The notes under the pieces were generated by a model. It had not been told where the DNA came from. It did not search any database and saw nothing but the letters and a program-made list of their open reading frames with translations. Of a DNA stretch of 64,000 nt, positions 17,252 through 25,717 are shown in pieces. The position numbers and the translations under genes were made by a program. Every line of letters begins with the position of its first letter. Positions within the stretch are counted from its first letter, which is position 1. The stretch comes from Arthrobacter sp. StoSoilB20 (GTDB lineage: Bacteria > Actinomycetota > Actinomycetes > Actinomycetales > Micrococcaceae), in NCBI RefSeq assembly GCF_019977295.1, contig NZ_AP024651.1, positions 1,364,001 to 1,428,000 of the forward strand, in the 5' to 3' direction.

Positions 17252-18488
17252 TGCCCTGCCCGGCGTCGGCCGGCTCCTGGTAGTCCGGGCACTGGTAGGC
17301 GGCGTTCTGGTCGGCACCGATTGCGTAGGCACGCGGAAGGCGCGGGGCGATCCTGTTGATGATTTCGTCGCCGTGGCTGCCGATCGCGGCGCCCCAATCG
17401 TCGGCGCTCGCCGCCCCGCTGGCCGGGTCGCCGAACAGTACTGCTGTGTCCCCGACGTTGATCCCTGAGGCATCAGGACCCAGGTCCACCATGAACTGGT
17501 CCATGCATACCTTGCCGATCACCGGGACGCTGCGGCCGGCAATGTTCACTACTGACCGCCCGCTGATGCCTTTGGGGATGCCGTCCGCGTAGCCGAGTGG
17601 AATGAGTCCGAGGTAGCGCGGTTCGTAGGTGATGGCTTGGTGTTCGTAGCTGACGCCGGTGCCTGCCGGAACTTTTTTGACCATGACCAGCGGTGCCGTC
17701 ACACTCAGTGCCGGGCGCAGTCCAAAGTCAGCCGGGTTAAGGTGGTCCGCCGGTGCCAGGCCGTAGATGGCCAGTCCTGCCCGAACCATGTCGAAGTGGA
17801 ATTCGGGCCGGTCAAGGATATTGGCGGAGCTGGAAACATGGCGGAGTTCGGGATTCAGGCCCGCTTCCCGGGCCTCCCGTACAGCGTCCTCAAACTCGGC
17901 CACGGCGGTGGCGTTGCCCGGGTGGGCAGGAACGTCGGCCCAGGCCAGGTGGGTCCAGAGCCCCCGGACGCGGAGCGTGCCATCCAGTTCGGCCAGGCGT
18001 GCCTGCCTCACAAGTTCTGCCCAGTCTTCCTTCCGCGCTCCTCCGCGGCTCAGGCCGCTGTCCAGTTCAAGATGCACGACGGCGGGCCGGCCCACCCGCT
18101 GTGCGATGCCTGCCAGAACCTCAAGTTGGCTGACGCTTCCGAGGGAAACATCGATGTCGTTTTCCAGCGCCTCAAGGATGGCCGAACTCGTCTGGGATGC
18201 CAGATACAGCCACGAAAGGATGGGGGTGGTGATGCCGGCTTTGCGGAGGGCGATGGCCTCGCTGAGCTGGGCAGTTCCGAGCCAGTCGGCCCCCGCGGCA
18301 ACAGCGGTGCGGGCTACATCGATGAGTCCATGGCCATAGGCGTTGCCTTTGACGACGGCCATGAAATGCGGCGCTGCGGTGCGTGCCTTCAAGGCTTTGA
18401 TGTTGTCTGAAATCGCGGACAGGTCCACGGTGACCTGTCCCGAGAGGGCCGCTGAAGCGGCTCCTTGATAGTGTGCATTACGTCTCAT
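17241..18488 (-). CDS. alr: Alanine racemase family PLP enzyme, accessory copy in lysine island
   Basis: Fold type III PLP racemase. Lys47 in AVVKGNAYGHG binds PLP and Tyr in GVSYEHQA is the second catalytic base; AGRSVPVIGKVCMDQFMVDLG is the usual C-terminal domain motif. At 415 residues it has a C-terminal extension of roughly 25 residues beyond INRIAPRLPRAY. A leaderless promoter lies just upstream. Because it sits among lysine catabolic genes it may racemise D-lysine or several amino acids and not serve cell-wall D-alanine synthesis; this is inference. Ordinary alanine racemase remains possible. Confidence 0.85.
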   Translation of the reverse strand: MRRNAHYQGAASAALSGQVTVDLSAISDNIKALKARTAAPHFMAVVKGNAYGHGLIDVARTAVAAGADWLGTAQLSEAIALRKAGITTPILSWLYLASQTSSAILEALENDIDVSLGSVSQLEVLAGIAQRVGRPAVVHLELDSGLSRGGARKEDWAELVRQARLAELDGTLRVRGLWTHLAWADVPAHPGNATAVAEFEDAVREAREAGLNPELRHVSSSANILDRPEFHFDMVRAGLAIYGLAPADHLNPADFGLRPALSVTAPLVMVKKVPAGTGVSYEHQAITYEPRYLGLIPLGYADGIPKGISGRSVVNIAGRSVPVIGKVCMDQFMVDLGPDASGINVGDTAVLFGDPASGAASADDWGAAIGSHGDEIINRIAPRLPRAYAIGADQNAAYQCPDYQEPADAGQGNVA

Positions 18489-18496
18489 GGTTGATC

Positions 18497-18502
18497 ACTA
18501 TA
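18497..18502 (-). promoter_or_regulatory. Leaderless -10 element of alr
   Basis: TATAGT on the minus strand stands 8 nt before ATG 18488, and no ribosome site is visible, so the transcript probably begins at or next to the start codon. Confidence 0.5.
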
Positions 18503-18586
18503 GGTCATTTTGCACCATGGTGAGAGGTGGCTCACATGCCAGTCTTGTGGAGGGGAAATCGAAACTACTTTGAAGGGACGTCAAGG

Positions 18587-20113
18587 GTGACCGTGCCTGT
18601 GAACACCGAAAATACAACGGCGGTGAGCGCCACGAGGCCGAGCCTGGGAGCTCAGCTGCTGCGCCGCAAGCCGATTGGCCAGATGGTCAGCGAAGCAGGA
18701 AGCAGTGAGGGCGGTACGCCGCTGGTCCGCAGCTTCGGCGTCCTCCAACTGACCATGATCAGCGTCGGCGCCACGCTGGGCACCGGCATCCTGGTGATCC
18801 TCGGCGAATCCGTGCCCCTGGCGGGCCCCGCCATCTGGATCTCCTTTGTGATCGCAGGTTTGGCTGCGCTGCTCTCCGCCGTGTCCTACGCCGAAATGGC
18901 CGGCCTTGTTCCGGTGGCCGGCTCCTCCTACTCCTATTCCTACGCCACCATGGGCGAGGGCATGGCATGGATCTGCGGCTGGTGCCTTGTGCTCGAATAC
19001 GCCGTTTCCGTGGCAGCAGTCGCCGTCGGCGCGGGGCAGTATGTCAATGAGACCCTGGCCGCTTTCGGCCAGTTCCTTCCCGATGCCATCAGCCAGCCGC
19101 CAGGTGACGGCGGCTTGGTGAACGTCCCTGCCATGGTGATCGTGATCCTGGCCATGGTCCTGCTGGTCAGGGGTGCCCGGGAGAGCGCCTGGATCAACAC
19201 GGCGATCGTTATGGTCAAGGTAGGCATCCTGATCTTCTTCTGCGCCGTGGCATTCACTGCCTTCAACGCAGGAAACTTCGAGCCGCTGCTGCCCATGGGC
19301 GCGGCCGGCGTTTCCGCAGCAGCGTCCAGTGTTTTCTTCTCCTACATCGGTTTTGACGCCGCCTCCACAGCCGGCGAGGAAGCCAGGAACCCCAAGCGCG
19401 ATCTGCCTCGAGCCATCATGCTCTCCATGGTGATCGTGACCACCATCTATGTCCTGGTTGCCGTGGCAGCCATTGGTGCCCGCCCCTGGGACTGGTTCGA
19501 CGGGACAGAAGCTGCCCTGGTCCAGATCCTGCATGAGCTCACCGGCCAGCCCTGGGTTGCTCTGGTCTTCTCCATCGGGGCTGTGCTGGCCATCGCCAGC
19601 ATCGTGCTGACCGTGCTCTACGGCCAGACCCGCATCATGCTCTCCATGTCCCGGGACGGGATGATGCCCAAGGTCTTTGGACGGGTCTCACGACGCACCG
19701 GCACTCCGGTTGCCGGCACGCTGATCATCGGAACCGCCGTCGCCCTCACCGCCGGCCTGGTCCCGCTGGGTGCGTTGGCTGACGCCACCAGCATCGGCAC
19801 ACTCTTCGCCTTCGCACTGGTCAACGTCGCAGTCATCTACCTGCGACGCAACCGTCCCGATCTTGAACGGAGCTTCAAGGTCCCGTTGTACCCGATCACT
19901 CCCATTCTGGGCACGCTGATGTGTGCCTACCTGATGCTCAACCTGGGCGCCGACACCTGGATCACCTTCGGTGTTTGGATGCTGGTGGGCATCGCCATCT
20001 ACTTCGGCTATGGACGCCGGAACTCCAAGGTAGCCGCGCTCAGCGAGCAGGACTATCGTGAACTGACCACCAGGGCCGTGGGCCCGGAATCTGTGAAAGC
20101 AGCAAAGTCATGA
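18587..20113 (+). CDS. APC superfamily amino acid permease (lysine island)
   Basis: Membrane amino acid transporter with about 12 hydrophobic segments. The first shows the APC signature GATLGTGILVILGE and the later part SYIGFDAASTAGEEARNPKRDLP. GTG 18587, with GAAGGGA 9 nt upstream, gives 508 residues; the frame is open to 18527 but that extension looks non-native. The stop overlaps davB in an ATGA, so the permease and the monooxygenase are coupled, which makes lysine the likeliest substrate. A C-terminal tail follows the last membrane segment. Confidence 0.88.
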   Translation: MTVPVNTENTTAVSATRPSLGAQLLRRKPIGQMVSEAGSSEGGTPLVRSFGVLQLTMISVGATLGTGILVILGESVPLAGPAIWISFVIAGLAALLSAVSYAEMAGLVPVAGSSYSYSYATMGEGMAWICGWCLVLEYAVSVAAVAVGAGQYVNETLAAFGQFLPDAISQPPGDGGLVNVPAMVIVILAMVLLVRGARESAWINTAIVMVKVGILIFFCAVAFTAFNAGNFEPLLPMGAAGVSAAASSVFFSYIGFDAASTAGEEARNPKRDLPRAIMLSMVIVTTIYVLVAVAAIGARPWDWFDGTEAALVQILHELTGQPWVALVFSIGAVLAIASIVLTVLYGQTRIMLSMSRDGMMPKVFGRVSRRTGTPVAGTLIIGTAVALTAGLVPLGALADATSIGTLFAFALVNVAVIYLRRNRPDLERSFKVPLYPITPILGTLMCAYLMLNLGADTWITFGVWMLVGIAIYFGYGRRNSKVAALSEQDYRELTTRAVGPESVKAAKS

Positions 20114-21813
20114 CCATCGCCACAGAACTCCCCCTGATCGAGGAACCCGGAGCCCCTGACGCAACGGGTGCCCCCATCACCATGCTGAACCCGGACTTCC
20201 CCTTCAGCTATGACCACTACCTGGCCCACCCCGACGGACTGGGCTCCGTTCCCGAGGAGCTCTACGGTACAGAAGTGGCCATCATCGGTGCCGGCCTGTC
20301 CGGGCTCGTCACCGCTTACGAATTGATGAAGCTTGGCCTCAAGCCCGTGATCTACGAGGCCGACCAGATCGGTGGACGCCTCCGGACCGCCAGCTTCCCC
20401 TCGGCTCCCGGCGTGGTGGCAGATCTTGGCGGCATGCGATTCCCCGTCTCCGGCAAGGCGTTCTACCACTACGTGGATCTGCTGGGCCTGGATACCAACG
20501 AGTTCCCCAACCCCATGGCCCCCGCCACGTCCTCCACGGTCATCGAACTCGCCGGTAAGAAGCACTACGCCACCACGGCGGATGAACTTCCGGAGTTCTT
20601 CCTCGAAGTGGCCGACGCCTGGAAGGCTGCAGTCAACGATGGCGCGGCCTTCGCCCAGATGCAGGAAGCCATCAAGGCCCGCGACACCAAGCGGATCAAG
20701 GAACTCTGGAACGCGCTCCTCCCGGAACTCGATGAGCAGACCTTCTACGGCTTCATCGCCGCCAGCAAGTCCTTCAAGGAAGCCGGCTTCGCGCACCGTG
20801 AAGCGTTCGGCCAAGTGGGCTTCGGCACGGGCGGTTGGGATACTGACTTCCCCAACTCCATCCTCGAAATCCTGCGGGTTGTCTACACGGACGCCGATGA
20901 CCAGCACCGCTCCATTGCGGGAGGAGCGCAAAGGCTGCCCGAGGCACTGTGGCAGCACGCGCCGTCGAACCTTGCTTACTGGCCCGAAGGCACCTCGCTG
21001 TCATCGCTCCACAGCGGTTCGCCGCGGGGCGCCGTGGACAACATCCGCCGCGCGGAGAACGGCGACCTCCTGGTCCGCGAAAACTGGGGACGCGAAGCCA
21101 CCTACCAGGCCGTGGTGACCACCTGCCAGTCCTGGCTGCTGTCCACCCGTATCCACACCGAGGAAGCGCTGTTCCCGGCAGAATTGTGGACCGCGATCGA
21201 GCGCTCGCACTACATGCAGTCGTCCAAGACGTTCGTGATGGTGGACCGGCCGTTCTGGAAGGACATCGACCCGGAGACCGGGCGCGAGGTCCTGTCCATG
21301 ACGCTCACCGACCGCCTCAACCGGGCCACGTACTTGCTCGACGACGGCCCGGACAAGCCCGCCGTGATGCTCCTGTCCTACACATGGAACGACGACGCCT
21401 TGAAATGGCTGGCGCTGACCGCCGAGGAGCGGGTGAAGCTCATGCTGCACTCCCTGGAACAGATCTATCCCGGCGTGGACATCGCGAGCCACATCATCGG
21501 GCAGCCGATCACCGTTTCCTGGGAGGCCGACCCCAACTTCATGGGTGCCTTCAAGGCAAACCTGCCCGGTCACTACCGCTACCAGCAGCGTCTGTTCACG
21601 CACTTCAAGCAGGACCAGCTGCCGGAGTACCAGCGCGGGATTTTCCTCGCCGGCGATGACGTGTCCTTCACCGCCGGCTGGGCCGAGGGCGCCGTGACCA
21701 CCGGCCTGAATGCTGTGTGGGGCGTGGTGAACCACCTGGGTGGTTCTTCAGTTGCCTCAAACCCCGGACCGGGCGACCTCCTGGACGAGCTCGGCCCGAT
21801 TTCCCTGGACTAG
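20110..21813 (+). CDS. davB: L-lysine 2-monooxygenase (DavB-like flavin monoamine oxidase)
   Basis: Flavoenzyme that converts L-lysine and O2 to 5-aminovaleramide, CO2 and water. The 567 residues begin with a DPFP-style leader (MLNPDFPFSYDHYLAHP) and the FAD fold EVAIIGAGLSGLVTAYELMKLGLKPV. DLGGMRFPVS is typical of the tryptophan/lysine monooxygenase group, and GHIIGQPITVSWEAD, GHYRYQQR and FLAGDDVSFTAGW complete the match. It resembles Pseudomonas DavB almost from end to end as I remember it, more than tryptophan monooxygenase. It is coupled to the permease. davT and davD for later steps are not in the window. Confidence 0.88.
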   Translation: MTIATELPLIEEPGAPDATGAPITMLNPDFPFSYDHYLAHPDGLGSVPEELYGTEVAIIGAGLSGLVTAYELMKLGLKPVIYEADQIGGRLRTASFPSAPGVVADLGGMRFPVSGKAFYHYVDLLGLDTNEFPNPMAPATSSTVIELAGKKHYATTADELPEFFLEVADAWKAAVNDGAAFAQMQEAIKARDTKRIKELWNALLPELDEQTFYGFIAASKSFKEAGFAHREAFGQVGFGTGGWDTDFPNSILEILRVVYTDADDQHRSIAGGAQRLPEALWQHAPSNLAYWPEGTSLSSLHSGSPRGAVDNIRRAENGDLLVRENWGREATYQAVVTTCQSWLLSTRIHTEEALFPAELWTAIERSHYMQSSKTFVMVDRPFWKDIDPETGREVLSMTLTDRLNRATYLLDDGPDKPAVMLLSYTWNDDALKWLALTAEERVKLMLHSLEQIYPGVDIASHIIGQPITVSWEADPNFMGAFKANLPGHYRYQQRLFTHFKQDQLPEYQRGIFLAGDDVSFTAGWAEGAVTTGLNAVWGVVNHLGGSSVASNPGPGDLLDELGPISLD

Positions 21814-21823
21814 TTCTATACGT

Positions 21824-21880
21824 TGCGAGGCCCGCTCTGCACCCTAAACCCCCAAGTTAGGATGCAGGGCGGGCCTCGCA
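21824..21880. terminator. Long hairpin between convergent davB and the carbonic anhydrase-like gene
   Basis: Two 24-nt arms (21824-21847, starting TGCGAGGCCCGC; 21857-21880, ending GCGGGCCTCGCA) pair with only two wobble positions around a 9-nt loop. It fits a bidirectional terminator but has no T run, and its length resembles the palindromic repeats elsewhere in the window. Confidence 0.7.
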
Positions 21881-21887
21881 TTACGCG

Positions 21888-22409
21888 TTAAGAGGCGTGC
21901 ATGTCCCGGTGCGCCGCCGCGAGTTCCTTGTAGTGCGCGGCGTTGTGCTTCACGCCCTCGAACTCTTCATCGGTGAGTTCCCGGCGGACCTTGGCAGGTA
22001 CGCCGGCCACCAAGGAGCGCGGGGGAATGACCGTGCCCTCCAACACCACGGCGCCGGCGGCAATGAGCGAGCCCGTGCCGATCACTGCGCCGTTGAGGAT
22101 GGTTGCGCTCATGCCGATCAGGCAGTTGTCCTCCACAGTGCAGCCGTGGACTACGGCGCTGTGCCCCACCGAGACGCGCTCGCCGACCGTGCAGGGGAAG
22201 CCGGGGTCGGCGTGGAGGACCACGTTGTCCTGGAGGTTGGAGCCTGCGCCGACGCTGATCGCAGCTGTGTCCGCGCGGACGGAGACGCCGTAGAAGGCGC
22301 TGGAGTCCTGGGCCAACGTGGCCTTGCCGATGATGGAAGCCGTGGGCGCAACGAAGGCGGATTCATGGATGGCCGGGGTGTCCCCGGCAAAAGTGTAAGA
22401 GGGAGCCAT
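21888..22409 (-). CDS. Gamma-carbonic anhydrase family protein
   Basis: Left-handed beta-helix protein of 173 residues built of hexapeptide repeats. HADPGFPCTVGERVSVGHSAVVHGC supplies the histidines that bind metal in the family, and ILNGAVIGTGSLIAAGAVV continues the helix. Members include carbonic anhydrases and PaaY/YrdA proteins of unclear activity, so catalysis is not certain. ATG 22409 is preferred to the seven-residue longer start at 22430. It lies 25 nt after the methyltransferase gene on the same strand, with repeat 22429-22481 at the junction. Confidence 0.85.
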   Translation of the reverse strand: MAPSYTFAGDTPAIHESAFVAPTASIIGKATLAQDSSAFYGVSVRADTAAISVGAGSNLQDNVVLHADPGFPCTVGERVSVGHSAVVHGCTVEDNCLIGMSATILNGAVIGTGSLIAAGAVVLEGTVIPPRSLVAGVPAKVRRELTDEEFEGVKHNAAHYKELAAAHRDMHAS

Positions 22410-22428
22410 GGTGCCCAGCTTATTTCCC

Positions 22429-22481
22429 AACTGGCTAACAGCAAACGTCGCTATGGGCCGTCAGTGGGACGTTTGCTGTTA
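22429..22481. repeat. Palindromic repeat, family B, copy 2
   Basis: Perfect 14-nt arms TAACAGCAAACGTC (22436-22449) and its complement (22468-22481) flank an 18-nt loop. Positions 22429-22473 align to 1801-1845. This copy overlaps the 3' end of the methyltransferase coding sequence, which reads through it. Confidence 0.75.
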
Positions 22482-23148
22482 CCTGGTTGGGGGCCAGGGT
22501 GCGGAGGACCAGGAATTGGTAGTGCTGTACCCAGTTGCCCGCGCCCGGCCCGGACTCCGCGCCCACACCCTCAGGCCACGTCCGGAAATGCTCAACCGAG
22601 CCATGCTCGTCGAAAATCCTGAGCACGGTGTCATCGCTACGGCGACTGAAGAAACGCCGCGGTTCCTCCAGGTCTTCCGGGTTCAGGACCTCATCATCCG
22701 CACCTGACCAGAGCCCGACGGCGATTGGCGCACCTGGTGCGGTGACCCGCACAAGTTCGCTGACGACGTCGTGAATTCCGCTGTTGGGAACGTGGAGCAG
22801 GGTGCTCATGGTCCATGAGGCTGAGAAGACAGCATCCGGAAACGGCAGGCCGCGGCCGCTGGCAACCGAAGCTTCCAATCCGGCCGAGCGTGCCAAGTGG
22901 ACGCTCTCAGAGGACAGGTCCACCCCGGTGTAGTGCAATCCGGCGCGGACAAACTCCAGGCCCTCAATGCCCGTGCCGCACCCCAATTCGAACAACGAGT
23001 GACGGTGCTCGGATTTCAGGAGCCCGATGAACCATTCTCTGCACTCGACACGGTGTGGCGTGAGCGCGCGGGTGTTCCGGACAGGTGCCTGACGGTCGTA
23101 GTAGACCGCCAAATCAGCCTCGTGCTCGGCGTGAGGAATGCCCCGCAT
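22435..23148 (-). CDS. Class I SAM-dependent methyltransferase
   Basis: Predicted cytosolic methyltransferase. Motif I is LFELGCGTGIEGLEFV, followed by GVDLSSESV and a late GRGLPFPDAVFSASWTMSTLLHV in the usual order. The 237-residue protein ends in a tail encoded by the palindrome at 22436-22481. ATG 23148 has TATGCT 6 nt upstream (23155-23160, minus strand) and no ribosome site, so it is probably leaderless. The substrate is unknown. Confidence 0.82.
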   Translation of the reverse strand: MRGIPHAEHEADLAVYYDRQAPVRNTRALTPHRVECREWFIGLLKSEHRHSLFELGCGTGIEGLEFVRAGLHYTGVDLSSESVHLARSAGLEASVASGRGLPFPDAVFSASWTMSTLLHVPNSGIHDVVSELVRVTAPGAPIAVGLWSGADDEVLNPEDLEEPRRFFSRRSDDTVLRIFDEHGSVEHFRTWPEGVGAESGPGAGNWVQHYQFLVLRTLAPNQVTANVPLTAHSDVCC

Positions 23149-23169
23149 ACCCTCAGCATAGGAGCAGTG

Positions 23170-24021
23170 CTAGTTGAACACTACGGTGCGGGTGCCATCG
23201 AGGAGTACCCGGTGTTCGGCGTGCCACTGGACAGCCTGGGCCAGCGTGCGGCCTTCGACGTCGCGGCCCATCTGGACGAACTGGGCAGCGGTTCGCGCGT
23301 GGTCAACGCGAATGACTTCCTGCTCGATGATCGGGCCCTCGTCGAGGTCTGCCGTCACGTAGTGGGCGGTGGCGCCGATGATCTTCACACCGCGGGCGTG
23401 CGCCTGGTGGTACGGCTTGGCGCCCTTGAAGGAGGGGAGGAACGAGTGGTGGATGTTGATGGCCTTGCCGTTCAACTCCGTGCACAGATCGTTGGAGAGG
23501 ACCTGCATGTAGCGTGCCAGGACGGTCAGTTCCACGTCGTGTTCGGCGATCAGATTCAGCAGTTGTGCCTCGGCCTGCGGCTTGGTGTCCGGCGTCACGG
23601 GGATGTGGTGGAACGGGATGCCGTAGAACTCCGCCAACGACTCCAGGTCACGGTGGTTGGACACAATGGCGGGAACCTCGATAGGCAAGGTGCCGGTGCG
23701 CTGCTGGAACAAGAGGTCGTTGAGGCAGTGCGCATCCTTGGAACACAGGATGATGGTGCGCACCTTTTCGCCAACCGGGTTGATCTTCCAGGTCATGCCG
23801 AAGGATTCGGCCACGGGCCGGAGCGCTGCGGTCAGCTCCTCCTGGGTGGACGACGTCGTAGCCTCCACCCGCATGAAAAAGTTGCCTGTGCTGGGGCTTC
23901 CGTACTGCTGGGAGTCGGCGATATTGCAGCCGGACCCCAGGAGGGCTCCGGCTACCGCATGGACAATGCCGGGGCGGTCGGGGCAGGAGAGTGTAATAAC
24001 GAAAGCGGTGGAGTCAGTCAC
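23170..24021 (-). CDS. purU: Formyltetrahydrofolate deformylase PurU
   Basis: Hydrolyses 10-formyl-THF to formate and THF and so balances the one-carbon pool. An N-terminal ACT domain (ITLSCPDRPGIVHAVAGALL) precedes a formyltransferase-like catalytic domain with SNHRDLE, HHSFLPSFKGAKPYHQA and ATAHYVTADLDEGP, which carry the Asn/His/Asp catalytic set. The open frame reaches 24105, but GTG 24021 has TAGGCT 7 nt upstream (24029-24034), fits the ACT domain start, and avoids the riboswitch on the other strand. 283 residues. Confidence 0.92.
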   Translation of the reverse strand: MTDSTAFVITLSCPDRPGIVHAVAGALLGSGCNIADSQQYGSPSTGNFFMRVEATTSSTQEELTAALRPVAESFGMTWKINPVGEKVRTIILCSKDAHCLNDLLFQQRTGTLPIEVPAIVSNHRDLESLAEFYGIPFHHIPVTPDTKPQAEAQLLNLIAEHDVELTVLARYMQVLSNDLCTELNGKAINIHHSFLPSFKGAKPYHQAHARGVKIIGATAHYVTADLDEGPIIEQEVIRVDHARTAAQFVQMGRDVEGRTLAQAVQWHAEHRVLLDGTRTVVFN

Positions 24022-24060
24022 ACGATCAAGCCTACCTGTGCCACGTTGTTGTACTGTTAA

Positions 24061-24180
24061 CGGGTCGCAACTGGCGTTGGGTGGACTACCACCAGGGAGC
24101 GGCAATCATGAAGACCACGGATCGTACGCCTGGGCCGAGGGTCATGTCTTACCGCTGCACGCACGTGACCGCTCCCTGCC
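24061..24180 (+). ncRNA. ZTP (pfl) riboswitch controlling glyA
   Basis: The leader of glyA has the hallmarks of the ZTP/ZMP aptamer: GCAACTGGCG at 24067-24076, a GGTGG-acta-CCACC stem, CACCAGGGAGCG at 24090-24101, then after a linker the invariant CGCCTGGGC at 24127-24135. ZTP riboswitches are known upstream of glyA, folD and purH in actinobacteria and sense low 10-formyl-THF. The 10-nt CAGGGAGCGG of the aptamer (24093-24102) is perfectly complementary to CCGCTCCCTG at 24169-24178, which would form the alternative structure when ligand is absent. Confidence 0.88.
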
Positions 24181-24271
24181 GCATCAAACGGCCGTAACCA
24201 AGGGGACGCGGGAATGCTGCTGCCGGTAGCCTGACCTGTAGCACCACCCGTTGCCTAGCCAGGAGATCTCC

Positions 24272-25567
24272 GTGACTACCTCAACCACTTCCGCGTCTGT
24301 CAGCAACCAGTCGCTCGCTGATCTCGATCCTGAGATCGCAGCTGTCCTCAACCAGGAACTTGGCCGCCAGCGCGGCACCCTGGAAATGATCGCCTCCGAA
24401 AACTTCGCCCCCCGCGCCGTCATGGAAGCCCAGGGCTCCGTCCTGACCAACAAGTACGCCGAGGGCTACCCGGGTCGCCGCTACTACGGTGGTTGTGAAT
24501 ACGTCGACGTCGCTGAGCAGCTCGCCATCGACCGCGTCAAGGAACTGTTCGGCGCCGAGTACGCCAACGTCCAGCCGCACTCCGGCGCACAGGCAAACGC
24601 TGCTGCGCTCTCCGCCATGATCACCCCGGGCGACAAGATCCTTGGCCTGTCCCTGGCACACGGTGGGCACCTGACCCACGGCATGAAGCTGAACTTCTCC
24701 GGCAAGCTCTACAACGTAGCTGCTTACCAGGTTGAAGAAGAGAACTTCCGCATCGACATGGACAAGCTGCGCGAGCAGGCCATTGCCGAGAAGCCGCAGG
24801 TCATCATCGCCGGCTGGTCCGCTTACCCGCGCCACCTCGACTTCGCTGCCTTCCGCTCGATCGCCGATGAAGTTGGCGCACTCCTCTGGACGGACATGGC
24901 GCACTTCGCGGGCCTGGTTGCAGCAGGATTGCACCCCAGCCCGGTGCCGTACTCCGACGTCGTCACCTCCACGGTCCACAAGACCCTGGCCGGCCCCCGT
25001 TCCGGTGTGATCCTGGGCAAGCAGGAGTGGGCCAAGAAGCTCAACTCCAGCGTCTTCCCCGGCCAGCAGGGCGGTCCGCTCATGCATGTGATCGCCGCGA
25101 AGGCCGTTGCCTTCAAGATCGCCGGCGGCGAGGAGTTCAAGGAACGCCAGGAGCGCGTGCTCGAGGGTGCCAAGATCATCGCCGACCGCCTGAACCAGTC
25201 CGACGTCGCCGAAGCCGGCGTCTCGGTCCTCACCGGCGGCACCGACGTTCACCTGGTGCTGGTTGACCTCCGCAACTCCCAGCTGGACGGCCAGCAGGCC
25301 GAGGACCTCCTGCATTCGGTGGGCATCACCGTGAACCGCAACTCTGTTCCGTTCGACCCCCGCCCGCCGATGGTGACCTCCGGCCTCCGCATTGGTACCC
25401 CTGCCCTGGCTACCCGCGGATTCGGTGCTGCCGAGTTCACCGAGGTTGCCGAGATCATCGCCGCCGCGCTGAAGGCTGGTTCGGCTACGGACGTGGAAGC
25501 CCTCCAGGCACGCGTTGACAAGCTGGCCGCTGACTTCCCGCTGTACCCGCAGCACGAGCAGTGGTAA
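24272..25567 (+). CDS. glyA: Serine hydroxymethyltransferase
   Basis: PLP enzyme interconverting serine plus THF with glycine plus 5,10-methylene-THF. The 431 residues include [30 protein letters not shown] and the PLP lysine in [17 protein letters not shown] 24272 has AGGAG six bases upstream; a TTG at 24251 would add seven residues. It is governed by the ZTP riboswitch and followed by a strong hairpin before folD. Confidence 0.96.
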   Translation: MTTSTTSASVSNQSLADLDPEIAAVLNQELGRQRGTLEMIASENFAPRAVMEAQGSVLTNKYAEGYPGRRYYGGCEYVDVAEQLAIDRVKELFGAEYANVQPHSGAQANAAALSAMITPGDKILGLSLAHGGHLTHGMKLNFSGKLYNVAAYQVEEENFRIDMDKLREQAIAEKPQVIIAGWSAYPRHLDFAAFRSIADEVGALLWTDMAHFAGLVAAGLHPSPVPYSDVVTSTVHKTLAGPRSGVILGKQEWAKKLNSSVFPGQQGGPLMHVIAAKAVAFKIAGGEEFKERQERVLEGAKIIADRLNQSDVAEAGVSVLTGGTDVHLVLVDLRNSQLDGQQAEDLLHSVGITVNRNSVPFDPRPPMVTSGLRIGTPALATRGFGAAEFTEVAEIIAAALKAGSATDVEALQARVDKLAADFPLYPQHEQW

Positions 25568-25615
25568 TCCGCATTTTCCACGGATAGACAAGCACCACCC
25601 GGGCTCTGACCCGGA

Positions 25616-25661
25616 GCCAACGGGATCCGCCGCCACACCTACGGCGGCGGGTCCCGTTGGC
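25616..25661 (+). terminator. Hairpin after glyA
   Basis: Nineteen-nucleotide arms (25616-25634, beginning GCCAACGGGATCC; 25643-25661) pair with one mismatch around 8 nt. There is no T run, so termination may be partial and folD may be reached by readthrough. Confidence 0.65.
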
Positions 25662-25717
25662 ATGAGCCTCCTAAGAGACTTCTCCACACAGGTCACCCAC
25701 CAGAAAGAGCAGATGGA

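Noticed and set aside
17252..17473. 74-residue extension of the PucR regulator
   Set aside because: Shadow of the racemase gene; ATG 17251 gives the coupled overlap and the normal domain start.
20110..21813. Tryptophan 2-monooxygenase (auxin pathway) identity for the flavin enzyme
   Set aside because: The fold is shared, but the N-terminal leader and several internal motifs match lysine monooxygenase better, and the partner is a nitrilase-type amidase, not an IaaH-type amidase.
24022..24105. N-terminal extension of PurU
   Set aside because: It overlaps the riboswitch on the other strand and adds no conserved residues; GTG 24021 has a leaderless promoter.
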